Numbered from the stretch's first letter, positions 22,104 to 33,207 are shown. The stretch is 64,000 nt of DNA from Cryptomeria japonica (GCF_030272615.1 NC_081409.1:878759220-878823219), one strand, 5' to 3'. Made by a program: numbers and translations. Notes: generated by a model not told the origin, from the sequence alone.

Positions 22104-23296
22104 TGTAGCGTCCTAAAATTATGACACTTGCAATTTTGACTGCATTTGGGTCTTCACGATGGCGACGCAACACTGAACCTGAATGGAGACCCCGAAACTT
22201 GTGCATGACATCAAAAACTGCATTTTCCAGCACCCTGGCCTGATTCTCCTTGCACCTTGCTGTCCCTGGAGGTGGGACCATGGCGCCCAGCGCCCTGGTC
22301 CCTGGCCCTATTTTGGGCCCGGTCTCTTTTGGGGCCTCGGGTCTTTAAGTTTGCAAATTGGAAAATAATCTTTCCTGGTCGGCCTAAGGTCGGAAAAATC
22401 AGTCTTTTAACCCTAATTGACAAGTATATAAACTACATTTTCCTCTCCCATTTTGGGTAGATGAAAAGAGGAAGGACATATGTGTACAAGACGTGGAAAC
22501 GATATTCAAGCATTCAAGCATTCAAGCATTCCTTCAAGCAATTGATCATTCTAAGTCTCCATTCAAGGCTAAGTGTTGCATTCAAGACAAGGATTCAACC
22601 ATTGAAGAGGAGATCACATACAACATACAACATACAACAACATTTACACCTTCGCATGTAAGAATACAAACATTCTTACAACAAGGTATCAAGTACTTGT
22701 TTACATTACAAACATTTACATTTACAACATTTCTCATTTCTTGGTTAATTCCAAAACTGGGGTTTGACCTAAGGGAAAACCCCTAATCCCTAACCCCCCA
22801 ATCGTCTCCGCTTTTCTGTGTGTAGGTTGCAGGTACGCGGCTGTAATTGAAGATCTGGAATCCTTGTGCAGAGACAAACAGATCCCCCTTCGTTTCGCGG
22901 ATTTTTCGGAGGACCGTGTGCACGCTGGGCGCCATCATCCCATCAACTTTCGCCCGAATTTGCAGAACAGCATCATCTCGACATTTTAATGCTAATTCCA
23001 GGTCCGCAGCTTCATCCTATATTCCTATCTCCGTTTATAAGCAAATCTTTCTTGCTTCTACATACATTCCTAGTTCAATCTTCTATATACATTCTTTACA
23101 AAAGAGGGTAGCCTTGCTGTCACAACCCTTGAAACTCATTTAGAATCCAATCTTGCATTGTGTGGGATTGGATCTTGTGGGCTTCAACCGCTCTTTTGAA
23201 TGTAAATTCCCTCCTAAGTGAAAACCGTCAATCCTAGTGACCTCCCTTCTCCTTGGAGTGGGGGAGAACACCTAGGGTTCGATTTTCTGCTTTACA
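22104..23296 (+). repeat. 3' LTR of gag-only element, copy 1
   Basis: 1,193 bp, TGTAGCGTCC...CTTTACA, followed by TSD AGTAT. It closely matches the 5' LTR apart from two length differences, with a TATA box at 22425-22432 and the GGGGTTT/AAAACCCC hairpin at 22759-22783. The palindromic module near 22899-22970 keeps GGACCGTGTGCAC and GGGCGCC. Confidence 0.9.
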
Positions 23297-23301
23297 AGTA
23301 T
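23297..23301 (+). repeat. Right TSD (AGTAT) of gag-only element copy 1
   Basis: Matches 15549-15553. Solo LTR A sequence continues on both outer sides. Confidence 0.9.
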
Positions 23302-23648
23302 ATGTAAATGTTACAATGGGGAATGCATGTACATTTAGGCACACTGACTAGAGATCAGTTCTCAAATTACAATGACCCAAAAGGGTACAACCCCCAGGGA
23401 AGGTTCACTACCTTACAAATATGATCGGACTACAATCCAGAAAAGATGAACTACAAAAATAACATCTGCTAATGTTTGATGATATTTTTGGTTAAGCTCA
23501 AATGTATCCCCTTCACCAATCTCTACTCAACACACCACACCAAAAGATGAATTCACTTGATCACACATACACCACTCTTTGATAATGCAGACTCCACAAC
23601 AACCACCAAATTATATGAATATTACACCCATTTATACAAATAATCAAC

Positions 23649-24481
23649 TGATTTAATAGAGGGCGATATTACCCTTCACGCACAATTACCCTATCAACAC
23701 ATAGGGTCTTTAGACCTATCAAACATGAGAAATTTCAAGGTTTGTCAACATGTTTTACCTTCATCAACTCCATAACCTAACACATGAGGATACTAGGTAT
23801 AATTTTAAATGTAGACAAACTCCACTCCACCCTCTGCTGCAATACCTAATTCTACCATTAAACTAACCCTAACACGACCCATTCCACCTTGTTTTTATCT
23901 TACAACAAGGTGGAATGGTAATCATTTACATTTTGGTCTCTCAACCTCACAGACCACTCGAGTTCAAATACTTCTTGTCGCATAAATGATAGAAACACCT
24001 ATCTTCCTTACCACCGAAACTCTAGACAAATGTAAGAATAGATTAATTCATAACACCACTAAAATAATATGAAATACTCCTACTGAAAGAGACCCTATAG
24101 GCTGATCAAACAAGAGCAAAAAAGAAATTCAGAAAAACACCGAGTTGAGCAGCAAAAAATGAAAAGTCTTTATTCCTTCTTTATTCAACAATGTAACATT
24201 CAACAACCCCTGCCTCATAGCTTTCGAGGCATATAAAAACTATAGTTTATGGTCACCAACAATCATACCATGATTGTTGGTGTTCCAGTTACAACCGATT
24301 GAGCATCTTTATATTCCATTTATCAACATTGACACCAAAACAAACCCTACAAGAAAACATAATCGAGGAAATAGAAAACGGTCACCATGGACCTTTATTC
24401 AAACCAAAAATAAATCAAAATCCCTAAAACTCCTAGGCCACACTTAAACCAAAATGATGTCAAGTCGGTGCTCCTACACCA
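23649..24481 (-). repeat. 3' LTR of chromovirus
   Basis: 833 bp; on the + strand it reads TGATTTAATAGAGG...CTCCTACACCA. It matches 29183-29999 along its length apart from a small insertion near 23670-23690. Confidence 0.85.
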
Positions 24482-24529
24482 TACACCCAGAGAGGAAAAT
24501 ATTTAATCCTCCTGATGAAATGAGGTCTT

Positions 24530-25208
24530 CAACTTTGGCTCCATGTTGGTTAATGTCTTCTTCAGACATCTAGGTTGCATCCTCATTTGGTAAACCAAGC
24601 TATTTGACCAAGTATTCTTTATGGTCCTTCCTTCTTGTCCTCTTCACCACTTTGAAATCTAGGATAACTTCAAACTTCATAAGTTGATTAGGTGAAAGAT
24701 CTTTAATCAAATCCACATCAGCATCCTTAGGTTCACTTGCTTCCTAACCTGCAACAAAAAATCCCTTAAAAGGGTATAAATCAACCACATTGAAGATTGG
24801 TGAGATGACAACTCCTTGTTGGAGTTCAATCTCATATGCATTCTGACCAAACTTGTGTACTATTCTGCAAGGGCCAATTTTTTTTATCATCAACTTGTTG
24901 TATTTCCCTTTGGGAAGCCTCTCCTTTCTGATATAAGAAAACACCATATCCCCAACCTTATATTGGACATCTTTCTTTCTCAAATTTTCACTCTCTTTAT
25001 ACTTTCCCACACTCTTCTTCAAAGTCTCTCTGACCTACTCATGGATACCTTTCATGGTTACAACAAAATCTTCAGCATGTGCACTTCTTTTATTCAATCC
25101 ACTTATGTCTCTCAGCTCATAGACTCCCCTTGGATGCATTCCATAAACAACCTCAAATGGACTTTTACCAATACTACGGTTGACTAAGTCATTATAGGTA
25201 TATCCAGC
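24530..25208 (-). pseudogene. Chromovirus integrase C-terminal part and chromodomain
   Basis: The minus strand continues the integrase with a frame at 24744-25022 (KVGDMVFSYIRKERLP, then KIGPCRIVHKFG and the ISPIFNVVDLYP string). That is the GPY/F-type C-terminal domain of Gypsy integrases. About 60 codons further on (24541-24680) comes a chromodomain: VILDFKVVKRT, then KEYLVK-stop-LGLPNEDAT-stop-MSEEDI. Both stops are TAG where the aromatic-cage tryptophans of the fold are expected. Chromodomains read histone marks and steer integration into heterochromatin. Confidence 0.8.
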
Positions 25209-26018
25209 CTATGAAAAGATCAAATCCCAAGCTTCCTTATGTTCCTTTATCAAACATCTCAATAAATTGCCTAAAGATCTATTCACAACATCAGTTTGAC
25301 CATCTGTTTGAGGATGGTAGGAAAAGCTGAAGGTTAAATTAGTTCCTAGCTTCCTCCACAAGGTTCTCCAAAAATGACCAATGAACTTGGGATCTCTGTC
25401 TGATACTATAGACAATGGAAAACCATGAATTTTGACAATCTCTCTAAAGAATAAATGTGTAATATGAGAGGCATCACTAGTTGTCTTACATGCAATGAAA
25501 TGTGTCATCTTACTAAATCTATAAACACTATCAAACCCCCTTGATGTCCTTGGTAGTCCCAAAACAAAATCCATACTTATTGACTCCCATGGTCCACTTG
25601 GTATGGGTAAAGGTTGATACAAACCGACATTGGAACTTGAACCATTAGCCCTTTGACATATCATACAACTATCCACAAACTTTTTCACATCCAAGTGCAT
25701 CTTCGGCCAATAGTAAAACCTCTTGACATGTTCCAAAGTTTTATCATAACCAAAATGTCCCCCTAAAGTACCAGAATGTTTTTCCTTCACCAAGTTATCC
25801 CTCATTGAGAATTTAGGCACACACAACTGGGCCCCCTTGAAGAGTAACACATTGTGTATCACAAAATCCTCATAGTCCTTATGAAATGAACCTTGAAATT
25901 TTTGGCATACATTAAAAGCATCACTAAAATCTGCATCAGTGGCATACATACCTCTAAAACTGTCTATTCCCACACTTTGGAGCTGCACTTCTTGTGCTAG
26001 TCCTTCTCTTCTACTCAA
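25209..26018 (-). pseudogene. Chromovirus integrase
   Basis: A 269-codon open segment. The zinc-binding HHCC module is intact (H-S-G-T-L-G-G-H, then C-M-I-C). The catalytic core has S-M-D-F and S-D-R-D with both aspartates. The third acidic residue, usually E in TDGQTE, reads D (TDGQTD), and a few residues are missing after 'FDSV', before 'RFSKM'. The enzyme inserts the cDNA into the genome. The E-to-D change, the small deletion and the flanking stops make activity unlikely. Confidence 0.85.
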
Positions 26019-26520
26019 TGCATCAACTACTTTGTTGGCTTATCCTTTCTTATGTTTGATGGTGAATGTATAATCCTAAAGATATTCTACCCATTTCATG
26101 TGTCAATGACTTAATTTCTCTTGGCTGCTAAGAAAAGTCAAAGCATGATTATCAGTGAATACTACAAACTCCTTAGGTAGAAGATAATGTCTCCATTTTT
26201 TAAGTGCTTGGACCATGGCATAAAGCTACGAATCATATGAAGAATATTTCATTTTGGATTCATTTAGTTTTCCACTAAAGTGCAATTGGTTTTCCTTCCT
26301 AACTTAATATTGCCCCTATTGCAAACCCACTAGCATCACACTCAATATTAAATACTTTACCAAAATAAAGAAGTGTAAGGATTGGTTGTTGTGATACCTT
26401 TTTCTTCAAGAATTCAAAACTCTAATCTGCTTCCTTTGTCCATTAAAACCTGATCTTTTTCTCCCCCTTAATGGTGTCAATCATTAGTGCAACAATATGA
26501 CTGAAATTTCTAATAAATTT
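26019..26520 (-). pseudogene. Chromovirus RNase H region, heavily decayed
   Basis: Between RT and integrase the minus strand gives an 'I-E-C-D-A-S-G-F-A-I-G-A' segment (about 26310-26345), the start of a Gypsy RNase H. The rest of the domain follows in broken frames with several stops. Confidence 0.65.
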
Positions 26521-27319
26521 CTAGTAAAAACTTGCCAAACCATGGAAACCCCTAACTTCTCCAACTATCCTAGGTGTAGGCCAACTGATTATTGCTTCCA
26601 CTTTGGTGGGATCCATCTTAAAAGTTCCTTGGGAGATCACAAATCCTAAATATACAAGTTCCTCTTTCATCCACACACACTTCGTGAAGTTGATCATTAT
26701 CCTTTCCTCATTCAATCTCCTTAACACTTTGTCCAAGTATTCTAAGTGTTCTTCTTTTGTTTTGTTGTAGACTAAAATTTCATCCAAGTATACTACTACA
26801 AACTTATTGATAAAATCCCTCAAGACCTCATTCATGAGTCTCATGAATGTACTAGGGGCATTAGATAACCCAAAGGGAATTACTAACCATTCATAGAGGC
26901 CTTCATTGGTTTTGAATGTTGTTTTCCACTCATCACCTTCTCTTACCCTTATATGATGATAACCAATCCTTAAATCTCTTTGAAAAGTACCTTGCACCTG
27001 CTAGGATGTCCATGAGGTCTTCTATCCGAGGTATAGGAAATCTGTACCTAATTATGATTTGGTTTATAGCCCTAGAGTCTATGCAAAGTCTCCACTTCCC
27101 ATACTTTTTGGATGCCAATACAGTTTGCACAAGACATGGACTTAGGCTCTTTCTTACTAAACCTTTACCCAACAACTCCTGCACTTGATTTTTGATCTCC
27201 TCATTTTGTTGAGGTGTCATGTTATATGCTTCCTTAGTGGGTAAACTTGCACCAGGTATTAAGTCTATGTGATGACTTGCATCCCGAAATGGTGGCAAAG
27301 CATTTGGCAACTCCCCCAC
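26521..27319 (-). pseudogene. Chromovirus reverse transcriptase
   Basis: Frame 26933-27319 has the RT fingers: DLIPGASLP, then KYGKWRLCIDSRAINQI and RYRFPIPRIEDLMD. After a one-base frameshift near 26940-27000, frame 26521-26997 continues with [23 protein letters not shown] and the catalytic strand [10 protein letters not shown]. The normal Y-x-D-D reads Y-L-D-E, a loss of one catalytic aspartate. 'LGFVIS' and the thumb follow. Confidence 0.85.
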
Positions 27320-27355
27320 TACTATATTCTCATACTAGTCAAGTAGACCTTGCAC

Positions 27356-27879
27356 TTAATTTGGGACTTCTTCCTTGTCACTAGTTGTAGTATTATAGAT
27401 TGGCTTAGCTACAATGGCATATCGACATCCTTCCTCCTCAAGGTCGTTCAAAAACTCCTTCTCCTTCACCATCGTGACACTAGGTCCTTCATGAGTTGCA
27501 CCCATATCTTCTTGCAGTGGTTCAAGAGTATAAGACACTCCATCCTTCTCAATAACATAAATGTTTTTATGTCCTTCATGTTGGGATCTCCTATCAAATT
27601 TCCAAGGCCTCCTAAGAAGAAGGTGGCACACATCCATTGGAATAATATCACAGAGAACTTTATCCTTGTAAGGACCCAATTAAACTCTACCCATGCCTGG
27701 TCATTCATAAGTACCTGTTGTCCCTTAGCAAGCCATGGTATCTTATAAGGATTTTGATGAGTGATTCTCTTCAGCTTAAGTTTTTCTACCATTTCTAAAG
27801 ACACTATATTATCTGTTGAACCTGAATCAACTATTACATACCTTACCTTGAGATTTGCAAGTTGTTAGAAAAAAAGCTT
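27356..27879 (-). pseudogene. Chromovirus protease and linker
   Basis: Near 27800-27850 the minus strand reads YVIVDSGSTDNIVS, an aspartic protease active site with D-S-G intact. The rest follows in two overlapping frames (27466-27804 and 27356-27679) with a frameshift and the expected 'LLRRPW' strand. Confidence 0.7.
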
Positions 27880-27978
27880 TCCTTTGTGGAGTCTCCTTGA
27901 TGGTTGTTACTTTTATTAGAGTCCTTTTAATCATCAGAGATTCTCCTATCCCTAGAGTGACATGAACAGAAGGAGAGT

Positions 27979-29140
27979 TCACACTCCCTTCATCCTCTCC
28001 CGCACTAATTGATTACTCTTTTCTCTATTATAAGAACTTGTTCTAGCTTTATCAGGATACTTCCATCCTGGATGTCCAATTTGGTTGCAGTTATAACACT
28101 TTCCTGAGAAAGTATTAGAACCCCTTTCTGATCCATTGAATCTTCCTCTGCCTCCCAGTCTCCTACCTCTAAAACTTCCTCTTGAATCACCATTAGTGTT
28201 GGTTTTTATTCTACTCACCTGGGTCCTTTTGTGGTCCTCTTCCACTATGATTTCCTCTTCCTCTAAAATTTCTTCCCCTACCTCTTCCTTGTTGTTCTTG
28301 CTTCTTCTTAATCTTTTCTTCATCCTTACAAGCAAGTTGATAGCATTCTTCTATAGTCCTTGGGGTGGCCAAGCTCAATTCATCATGTATGTTAAATCTA
28401 AACCCATTGAGATACCTTGCAATCTTCTCCACCTCATCTTCATGATGTCTGGATCTCAACGTCACTTTATGCAATTCTTCAGTATAGGACAAAAAATCCA
28501 TATCTTTCTACTTCATATTTTGAAGTTTCCTAAATGTCTGCACAACATAATCAACTAGTAAGAATTGGGCCTTGATTTTTGAGACCATTCTATCCCATGA
28601 CACTATCTTTCTTTTACCTTCTTTCACCATCTCTTCTTGAAAAAAATTCCACCAAGTGATTGTTGGACCTTTCAACTTTGTTTTTGCATACCTTACCTTC
28701 TTAGTATCCTCTACCTCCTCAAATTCAAAGAAATTGTCAAGTGCATCTATCCATGCTAGGAGCTCTTCACTATCTCTTTTTCCTCCATACATGGGCACTT
28801 AAAACTTCACCATGAAAAAACCATCCCCTTTAACAGCCTTGATCATCCTTATCATTCTCAACTCTTATGGGTCCATTGGTGGCTTTGGCACCTACTAACC
28901 CACAAGTGAAGGGTTGTTACCATCACCCCCTTTCTCCTCCTCATCACTTTGGTCACCACTGACCATTCCTTTTCTTTGATTCTTCTCCAAAGTTGTTAAC
29001 TGGGCCAAGGTTGCTTCTTGAGACTCTTTGAAATTGCTTTCTTTCAAGAGCATCTGATCTTTCAATCCCTGAATCTGCCTAGCTACATAATATCCTTTTA
29101 GAGGCATCTTGGACTTCAACTTACTTGCACCTAGTTTCAT
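27979..29140 (-). pseudogene. Chromovirus gag
   Basis: Starts with a lysine-rich, coiled-coil-like N-terminus (28895-29140). The capsid-like Retrotrans_gag domain follows (28508-28798: GGKRDSEELLAWIDALDNFF, KLKGPTITWW, FLLVDYV; continuing at 28211-28501), then an R/G-rich stretch. The zinc knuckle reads C-Y-N-C-N-Q-I-G-H-P-G-W-K-Y; the last cysteine of C-x2-C-x4-H-x4-C is now tyrosine, a G-to-A change. In-frame stops separate the pieces. Confidence 0.85.
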
Positions 29141-29165
29141 TCAATCCCCCCTTTTGATCTACAAT

Positions 29166-29180
29166 CGTGATCTGATACCA
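29166..29180 (-). other. Primer binding site of chromovirus (tRNA-iMet type)
   Basis: The minus strand reads TGGTATCAGATCACG two bases after the 5' LTR. The first ten bases, TGGTATCAGA, are the classical complement of the initiator methionine tRNA 3' end. Confidence 0.8.
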
Positions 29181-29182
29181 CT

Positions 29183-29999
29183 TGATGTAACAGAGGGTGA
29201 TATTACCCTATCAACACATAGGGTCTTCAAACCTATCGAACATGAGAATTTGCAGGGTTTGTCAACATGCTCCTCCCTTCTTCAACTCCCTAACCTAGCA
29301 CGTGAGGATGATAGGTATAATTTTCAAGGTAGAAAAACTCCACTCCACCCTATGCTACAATACCTAATTCTACCATTAAACTAACCCTAACATGATCCAT
29401 ACCACCTAGTTTTTATCTTACAAAAAGGTGGAATGGTAATCGTTTACATTTTGGTCTCTCAACCTCACAGAACACTCAGGTCAAATACTTATTGTTGTAG
29501 AAATGACAAAAATGCCTATCTTCCTTACCACTCGAACTCCAGACAAATGCAAGAACAAATTAATTCATAACACCACTAAGAGAATATGAAATACTCCTAC
29601 TGAAAGAGACCCTACAAGCCGAGAAAACAAGAGCAAAAAAGAAATTCAGAAAAATATTGAGTTGAGCAACAGAAAATGAAAAGTCTTTATTCCTTCTTCC
29701 TTCAGCAATGTAACATTCAACAGCCCCTACCTCATAGCTTTTGAGGCATATAAAAACTACATTTTTTTGGACACCAATAGTCATACCATGATTGTTGGTG
29801 TTCCAGTTACAACCGATTGAGCATCTTTATATTCCATTTATCAACATTGACACCAAAATAAACCCTACAAGAAAATATAATTGAGGAAATAGAAAATAGT
29901 CACCATGGACCTTTATTCAAACCAAAAATAAATCAAAATCCCTAAAACTCATAGGCCACACTTAAACCAAAATGATGTCTAGTTGGTACTCCTTCACCA
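29183..29999 (-). repeat. 5' LTR of chromovirus
   Basis: 817 bp; on the minus strand TGGTGAAGGAG...TGTTACATCA. It pairs with 23649-24481. Confidence 0.85.
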
Positions 30000-30788
30000 T
30001 CAACCTTGACTACAACGTCGACCAAACCCTTAACACCTAACTGCAAAATTACATCACACGATACATAAATCAACCCCCAGATCAATACAATGTCATAGAC
30101 AACATAGCATGGACCTAAATCAAATCCTCAAACATGTACCACCACTGAAAATATCGCCAAGATCAACCGCAACACGTTACACCACCAAAAATATTACATA
30201 ACATGAAGAATATCACCAGACCCATAAGATCATCCAGAACACACACAATAATCAATTCAGACCATCAATACAAATAGGACATGATTAGGAAACACCAAAA
30301 AACATGTTAGAACCATCTGCAATAGTTGCACCAACACTACTTATGCAAATATTTATTGATCAACACATTAACACTCAAGAACACTTAACAACAATAACTC
30401 AGGTAAGAGAGATAGCTTGCAGAGTATCAAATCATAAACCATCTGAATTGAAAATACACACGAAAATCCCAAACATTCTCCCAAATCCACAACACAATAT
30501 ATTATCATATCAGAGCACAATGAATCAAACACTCAGACACTGCAACACTGAACACTTAAAACCAATCTCCATACTGAAATCCACAACATGATCAAATAAT
30601 CACATAGCATTATGGAGTCAATAAAGAATGAAGTATCTCTAGTTGATTTAGCATCCTAAATAGATAAACCAACTAGATCAACTCACCACAATCACTCGAT
30701 CACCAAAACATTTCTCTGCAACACCAAAACATAGAAATATATTGACATCAATGACAAAAACATATCCTAGCAACTACAATATCCAACA

Positions 30789-30793
30789 ATAAG
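30789..30793 (+). repeat. Right TSD (ATAAG) of solo LTR A
   Basis: Follows CCAACA. LINE-1 RT coding sense resumes immediately (ILGCQISS, then TYLGLPL). Confidence 0.9.
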
Positions 30794-31210
30794 ATCAAAA
30801 GTATTCTGGGATGTCAGATTTCCTCCCTCTTGGGTACCTATCTTGGATTACCCCTCATAATTAAGGAAGTTTCTAACTCCTTTTGGAACTCCATCCTTGA
30901 AAGAATGCAGAAGAAACTTACAGGTTGGAAGGACAAATTTCTCAGTAGTGCTGGTAAACTTAATCTCTTTGCCTCCTCTCTACAAGGGGTCTGTATGTAT
31001 TTTCTCTCCCTATTCAAAATCTCTAACTTAATGGATGAGAAATTGGAAAGAATCCAAAGGACCTTTCTTTGGACTAGTATGGAAGAAAAGAAGAGGTTGG
31101 TATTGGTCGGTTGGGACAAAGTTTTCTACCCGAAAAACAATGGTGGATTGGGGATTAGGAAAATTTCTCAGTTTAACAAGGCCCTCATAGCTAAAATTGG
31201 ATAGAAGTTG
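30794..31210 (+). pseudogene. LINE-1 ORF2 RT, C-terminal (thumb) part
   Basis: Frame 30830-31204 reads YLGLPL, FWNSILERMQKKLTGWKDKF, LSSAGKLNL and LERIQRTFLW, then GGLGIRKISQFNKAL. This is the well-conserved stretch after the RT active site of plant L1 elements. It continues the domain cut at 15318. Confidence 0.88.
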
Positions 31211-32225
31211 GCTAATCAAAATGAATATTAGTGCCACATTATGAGCACTAGGTACCTTGGCCAAGATAAATTCTATAAGATATTGAATTTAGATCGTGTT
31301 TCTATCGGCTCCAAAATCTGGAACAATATTCTTAAATGTAGAGACATCATCTCTCATGGCCTGAGGTGGCTTATTGGCGATGGAAGAAGCATTTATTTTT
31401 GGGATGATTTCAGGATAGGGGATAAACCTTTGGCTTCTATCCCATCACTCAGAAGATTACAAGGTTGTTCTACTACCTTCTTTGGCCAATGGGTTTGTAA
31501 TGATCTCACCCCCAACAATTGGAGGCATATTTCTCTCTGTTGTCATGGTCAGCCTCACATTCTGCGTACTGTCCTAGAGGTGAACAATATGCTTAATAAG
31601 GCCAGACTACCCTTCTTCCCCCATGAGGATAAATTTATTTGGAAGTGGAAACCAAGTGGGGACTTCACAATTAAATCAACTTATCATAGTCTTCTTCAGA
31701 ATTATAACTATCATGATTGGTGGAAGTAGGTTTGGAACCCCCACCTCATCTCCAAAATAATTTTTTTTTGGTGGACAACCCTACATAGAAAAATCTCACT
31801 CAAGACAACCTTATTAAAATAGGTTTTTGGATTCCTTATAGATGTGTTATATGCAAAATGGATGAAGAAAATGTTCCCCACTTATTACTCCAATGTGCCT
31901 TTGTTAGAGCCTTGTGGGAGATGGTTTCTTAGAAGTTCAACCTTTGTTGGACAATGAATGAGGATTTGACTCACCTGATTAATGAATGGGGGGGGGGGGG
32001 TCAAAAACTAACCCCCTGATTCATCAAGTATGGAAGAAAATTCAACTGCACCTAGGATGGAGTATTTGGGAGGAACAAAATAATAGGATCTTCCACAAAG
32101 TGAAGCCCCTATGGAGGTGGTTTTTCAGGTCCTTCCTTAAGCTCCTACTGGAAAACCTTTTAGCAATGATTGTTAACCCCCCCAACCCCCCTCAATTTCT
32201 AACACTAAGGTAGATCTGTAATGGG
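31211..32225 (+). pseudogene. LINE-1 ORF2 zinc-binding RT-associated region
   Basis: Frame 31241-31729 carries 'GSKIWNNILKCRDII', 'W.IGDGRSIYFWDD' and 'FIWKWKPSGDFTIKSTY', the usual plant LINE segment between RT and RNase H. From 31740 to 31960 comes a zf-RVT type stretch (a W-rich strand, then C-V-I-C and H-L-L-L-Q-C). A run of 13 G at about 31988-32000 and several stops interrupt the frame. Confidence 0.8.
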
Positions 32226-32279
32226 ATCTTCCCCACTCCTTTGATAATACTAAGTGCTTGTTAAGATTGAATACCAAAT

Positions 32280-32730
32280 GGCTACTGCCTCCTCCTAGTT
32301 ACTACAAGCTAAATTTTGATGGTGCTACTAGACATTCCCAGGGGTTGGCCATTGTTGGAGAGGTTTTAAGGTCACATTTTGGTGATTTAGTGGTTTCTTA
32401 TACTTGTAATCCGAATGGATGTGCCAATAATTAGGCTGAAGGAATGGCTTTTGTCTTGGGGTCTTTGCATCACCCTCTCTATTGGGAGTCATGCCATCAT
32501 CATTGAATATGATTCAAAACTTGTTATTGATACTATAAAAAGGTTTAAATGAATCAACTAGACTATTGGCGGTACTATCAAAAACACTCTCAAGATAATC
32601 TTGGAGTTTGACTCCTTTGAAATTGGTCATATTTACACATAAGGTAACAATGTTGTTGATGCTTTAGCGACACTTGATCTCCCTTCCCAGGGTTTGAGAT
32701 GTTGGAGGAGCATTAATTCCTTTCCCAATA
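32280..32730 (+). pseudogene. LINE-1 ORF2 RNase H domain
   Basis: The translation gives 'YYKLNFDGATR' (first catalytic aspartate), then 'AEGMAF' with a stop just before the alanine, 'I.IEYDSKLVIDTI', and near the end 'NNVVDALATLDL'. This is the plant LINE RNase H. It would remove RNA from the hybrid. Broken by stops and a frameshift. Confidence 0.8.
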
Positions 32731-33007
32731 ATGTCTGATTACTCCTTAAAGGAGAGTACAATAATCAAATCCCCCATGGATAGCCATTTCTCTGTTAAAA
32801 CCCACCTTACTCAACTAAGTCATGGGTGCCTCTTGAGGCGGGAGTTTTTGAATTTGAATAGACCTAGCTTGGCACTAATTGGAAATGAAGGTTACATGAT
32901 GTGGAATTCCAAATGGACTAGATTTTGTAATGACCAACTCATCATCATGAATTGGTATTGCCTTTGTTTGTTTCTCTTGATGATGCAACTTAGTTATGTT
33001 GGAACTT
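32731..33007 (+). other. LINE-1 sequence between RNase H and the Copia-1 insertion
   Basis: An open frame runs from 32731 through the insertion point of Copia-1. It may be the beginning of the third coding region that resumes at 42829, or 3' spacer. No family recognised. Confidence 0.45.
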
Positions 33008-33080
33008 TGTTGGCATATGTGCAGAGTTGGTTGACATGATGATAATGTATGTTGTCATTGATGTCACTATGCTGAAGTAT

Positions 33081-33207
33081 GAACCGGTATATTGAAGAAA
33101 GAAAACTGGCAAGAGAACCGGTATGATGGTATGAAGTAAACCGGTATGAAGATGTGAACCGGTATATGCAAAATGGTGAACCGGTATGTTGGATTGTGAA
33201 CTGGTAT
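33081..33207 (+). promoter_or_regulatory. GAACCGGTAT repeat cluster in U3 of Copia-1
   Basis: Six copies of (G/A)AACCGGTAT (one as GAACTGGTAT) start at 33081, 33115, 33138, 33156, 33178 and 33198, spaced 18-34 bases, upstream of the TATA box. Repeats of this type in LTR U3 regions are often enhancer-like binding sites. In the 3' LTR several CCGG cores have decayed to CTGG, CTAG or CGGG. Confidence 0.55.

Larger units (their letters stand above)
15554..23296 (+). mobile_element. Gag-only LTR retrotransposon (TR-GAG-like), copy 1
   Basis: A 7,743-bp element with 5' LTR 15554-16737, 3' LTR 22104-23296 and TSD AGTAT at 15549-15553 and 23297-23301. LTRs begin TGTAGCGTCC and end TTTACA. The internal region has an ~1.2-kb leader, one long gag/protease-like frame (18008-21361) and about 740 bp of non-coding sequence before the polypurine tract. 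No reverse transcriptase, RNase H or integrase is present, so it must be mobilised in trans. Plant elements of this design have been named TR-GAG. A second copy lies at 55627-63460 on the minus strand. Confidence 0.9.
23649..29999 (-). mobile_element. Chromovirus-type Ty3/Gypsy retrotransposon
   Basis: A 6,351-bp element on the minus strand: 5' LTR 29183-29999, 3' LTR 23649-24481, TSD TCAAC at 23644-23648 and 30000-30004. Primer site, gag with zinc knuckle, protease, RT, RNase H, integrase and a C-terminal chromodomain follow in the Gypsy order. The chromodomain places it among the plant chromoviruses (Tekay/Reina/CRM/Galadriel group; I cannot say which). Many stops, at least one frameshift, and changes in the zinc knuckle, RT and integrase sites show it is dead. 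It inserted into solo LTR A next to that LTR's TATA box. Confidence 0.9.
15324..30788 (-). mobile_element. Solo LTR A (Copia-type, about 1.36 kb) carrying two nested elements
   Basis: Ends TGTTGG..CCAACA with TSD ATAAG. Its own sequence is 15324-15553, 23302-23648 and 30005-30788. It is the same family as 8026-9377 but on the opposite strand: for example TTGACATCAATGAC at 30742-30755 and the AAAAACC..GGTAAAAACCATGG block at 15485-15512. No internal region survives, so it is a solo LTR. It inserted into the LINE-1 RT and later received the gag-only element (15554-23296) and a chromovirus (23649-29999). The remainder holds no gene; open frames at 15253-15441 and 30304-30591 are chance. Confidence 0.85.

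Noticed and set aside
22104-23296. GC-rich blocks as CpG-island promoters of host genes
   Set aside because: They recur at the same place in each LTR copy and are built of GGACC/GGTCC inverted repeats; no host coding sequence follows.
31986-32002. 13-G run as a functional G-quadruplex
   Set aside because: It is a single homopolymer in the decayed LINE coding sequence, probably slippage; no multiple G-tracts with loops.
32700-32725. CATTAATTCCT near 32708 as the left TSD of a separate retroposon holding the third coding region
   Set aside because: The match to 45117-45129 is partial and lies inside the RNase H C-terminus, while 11351-11365 matches over 15 exact bases directly at the LINE 3' end.
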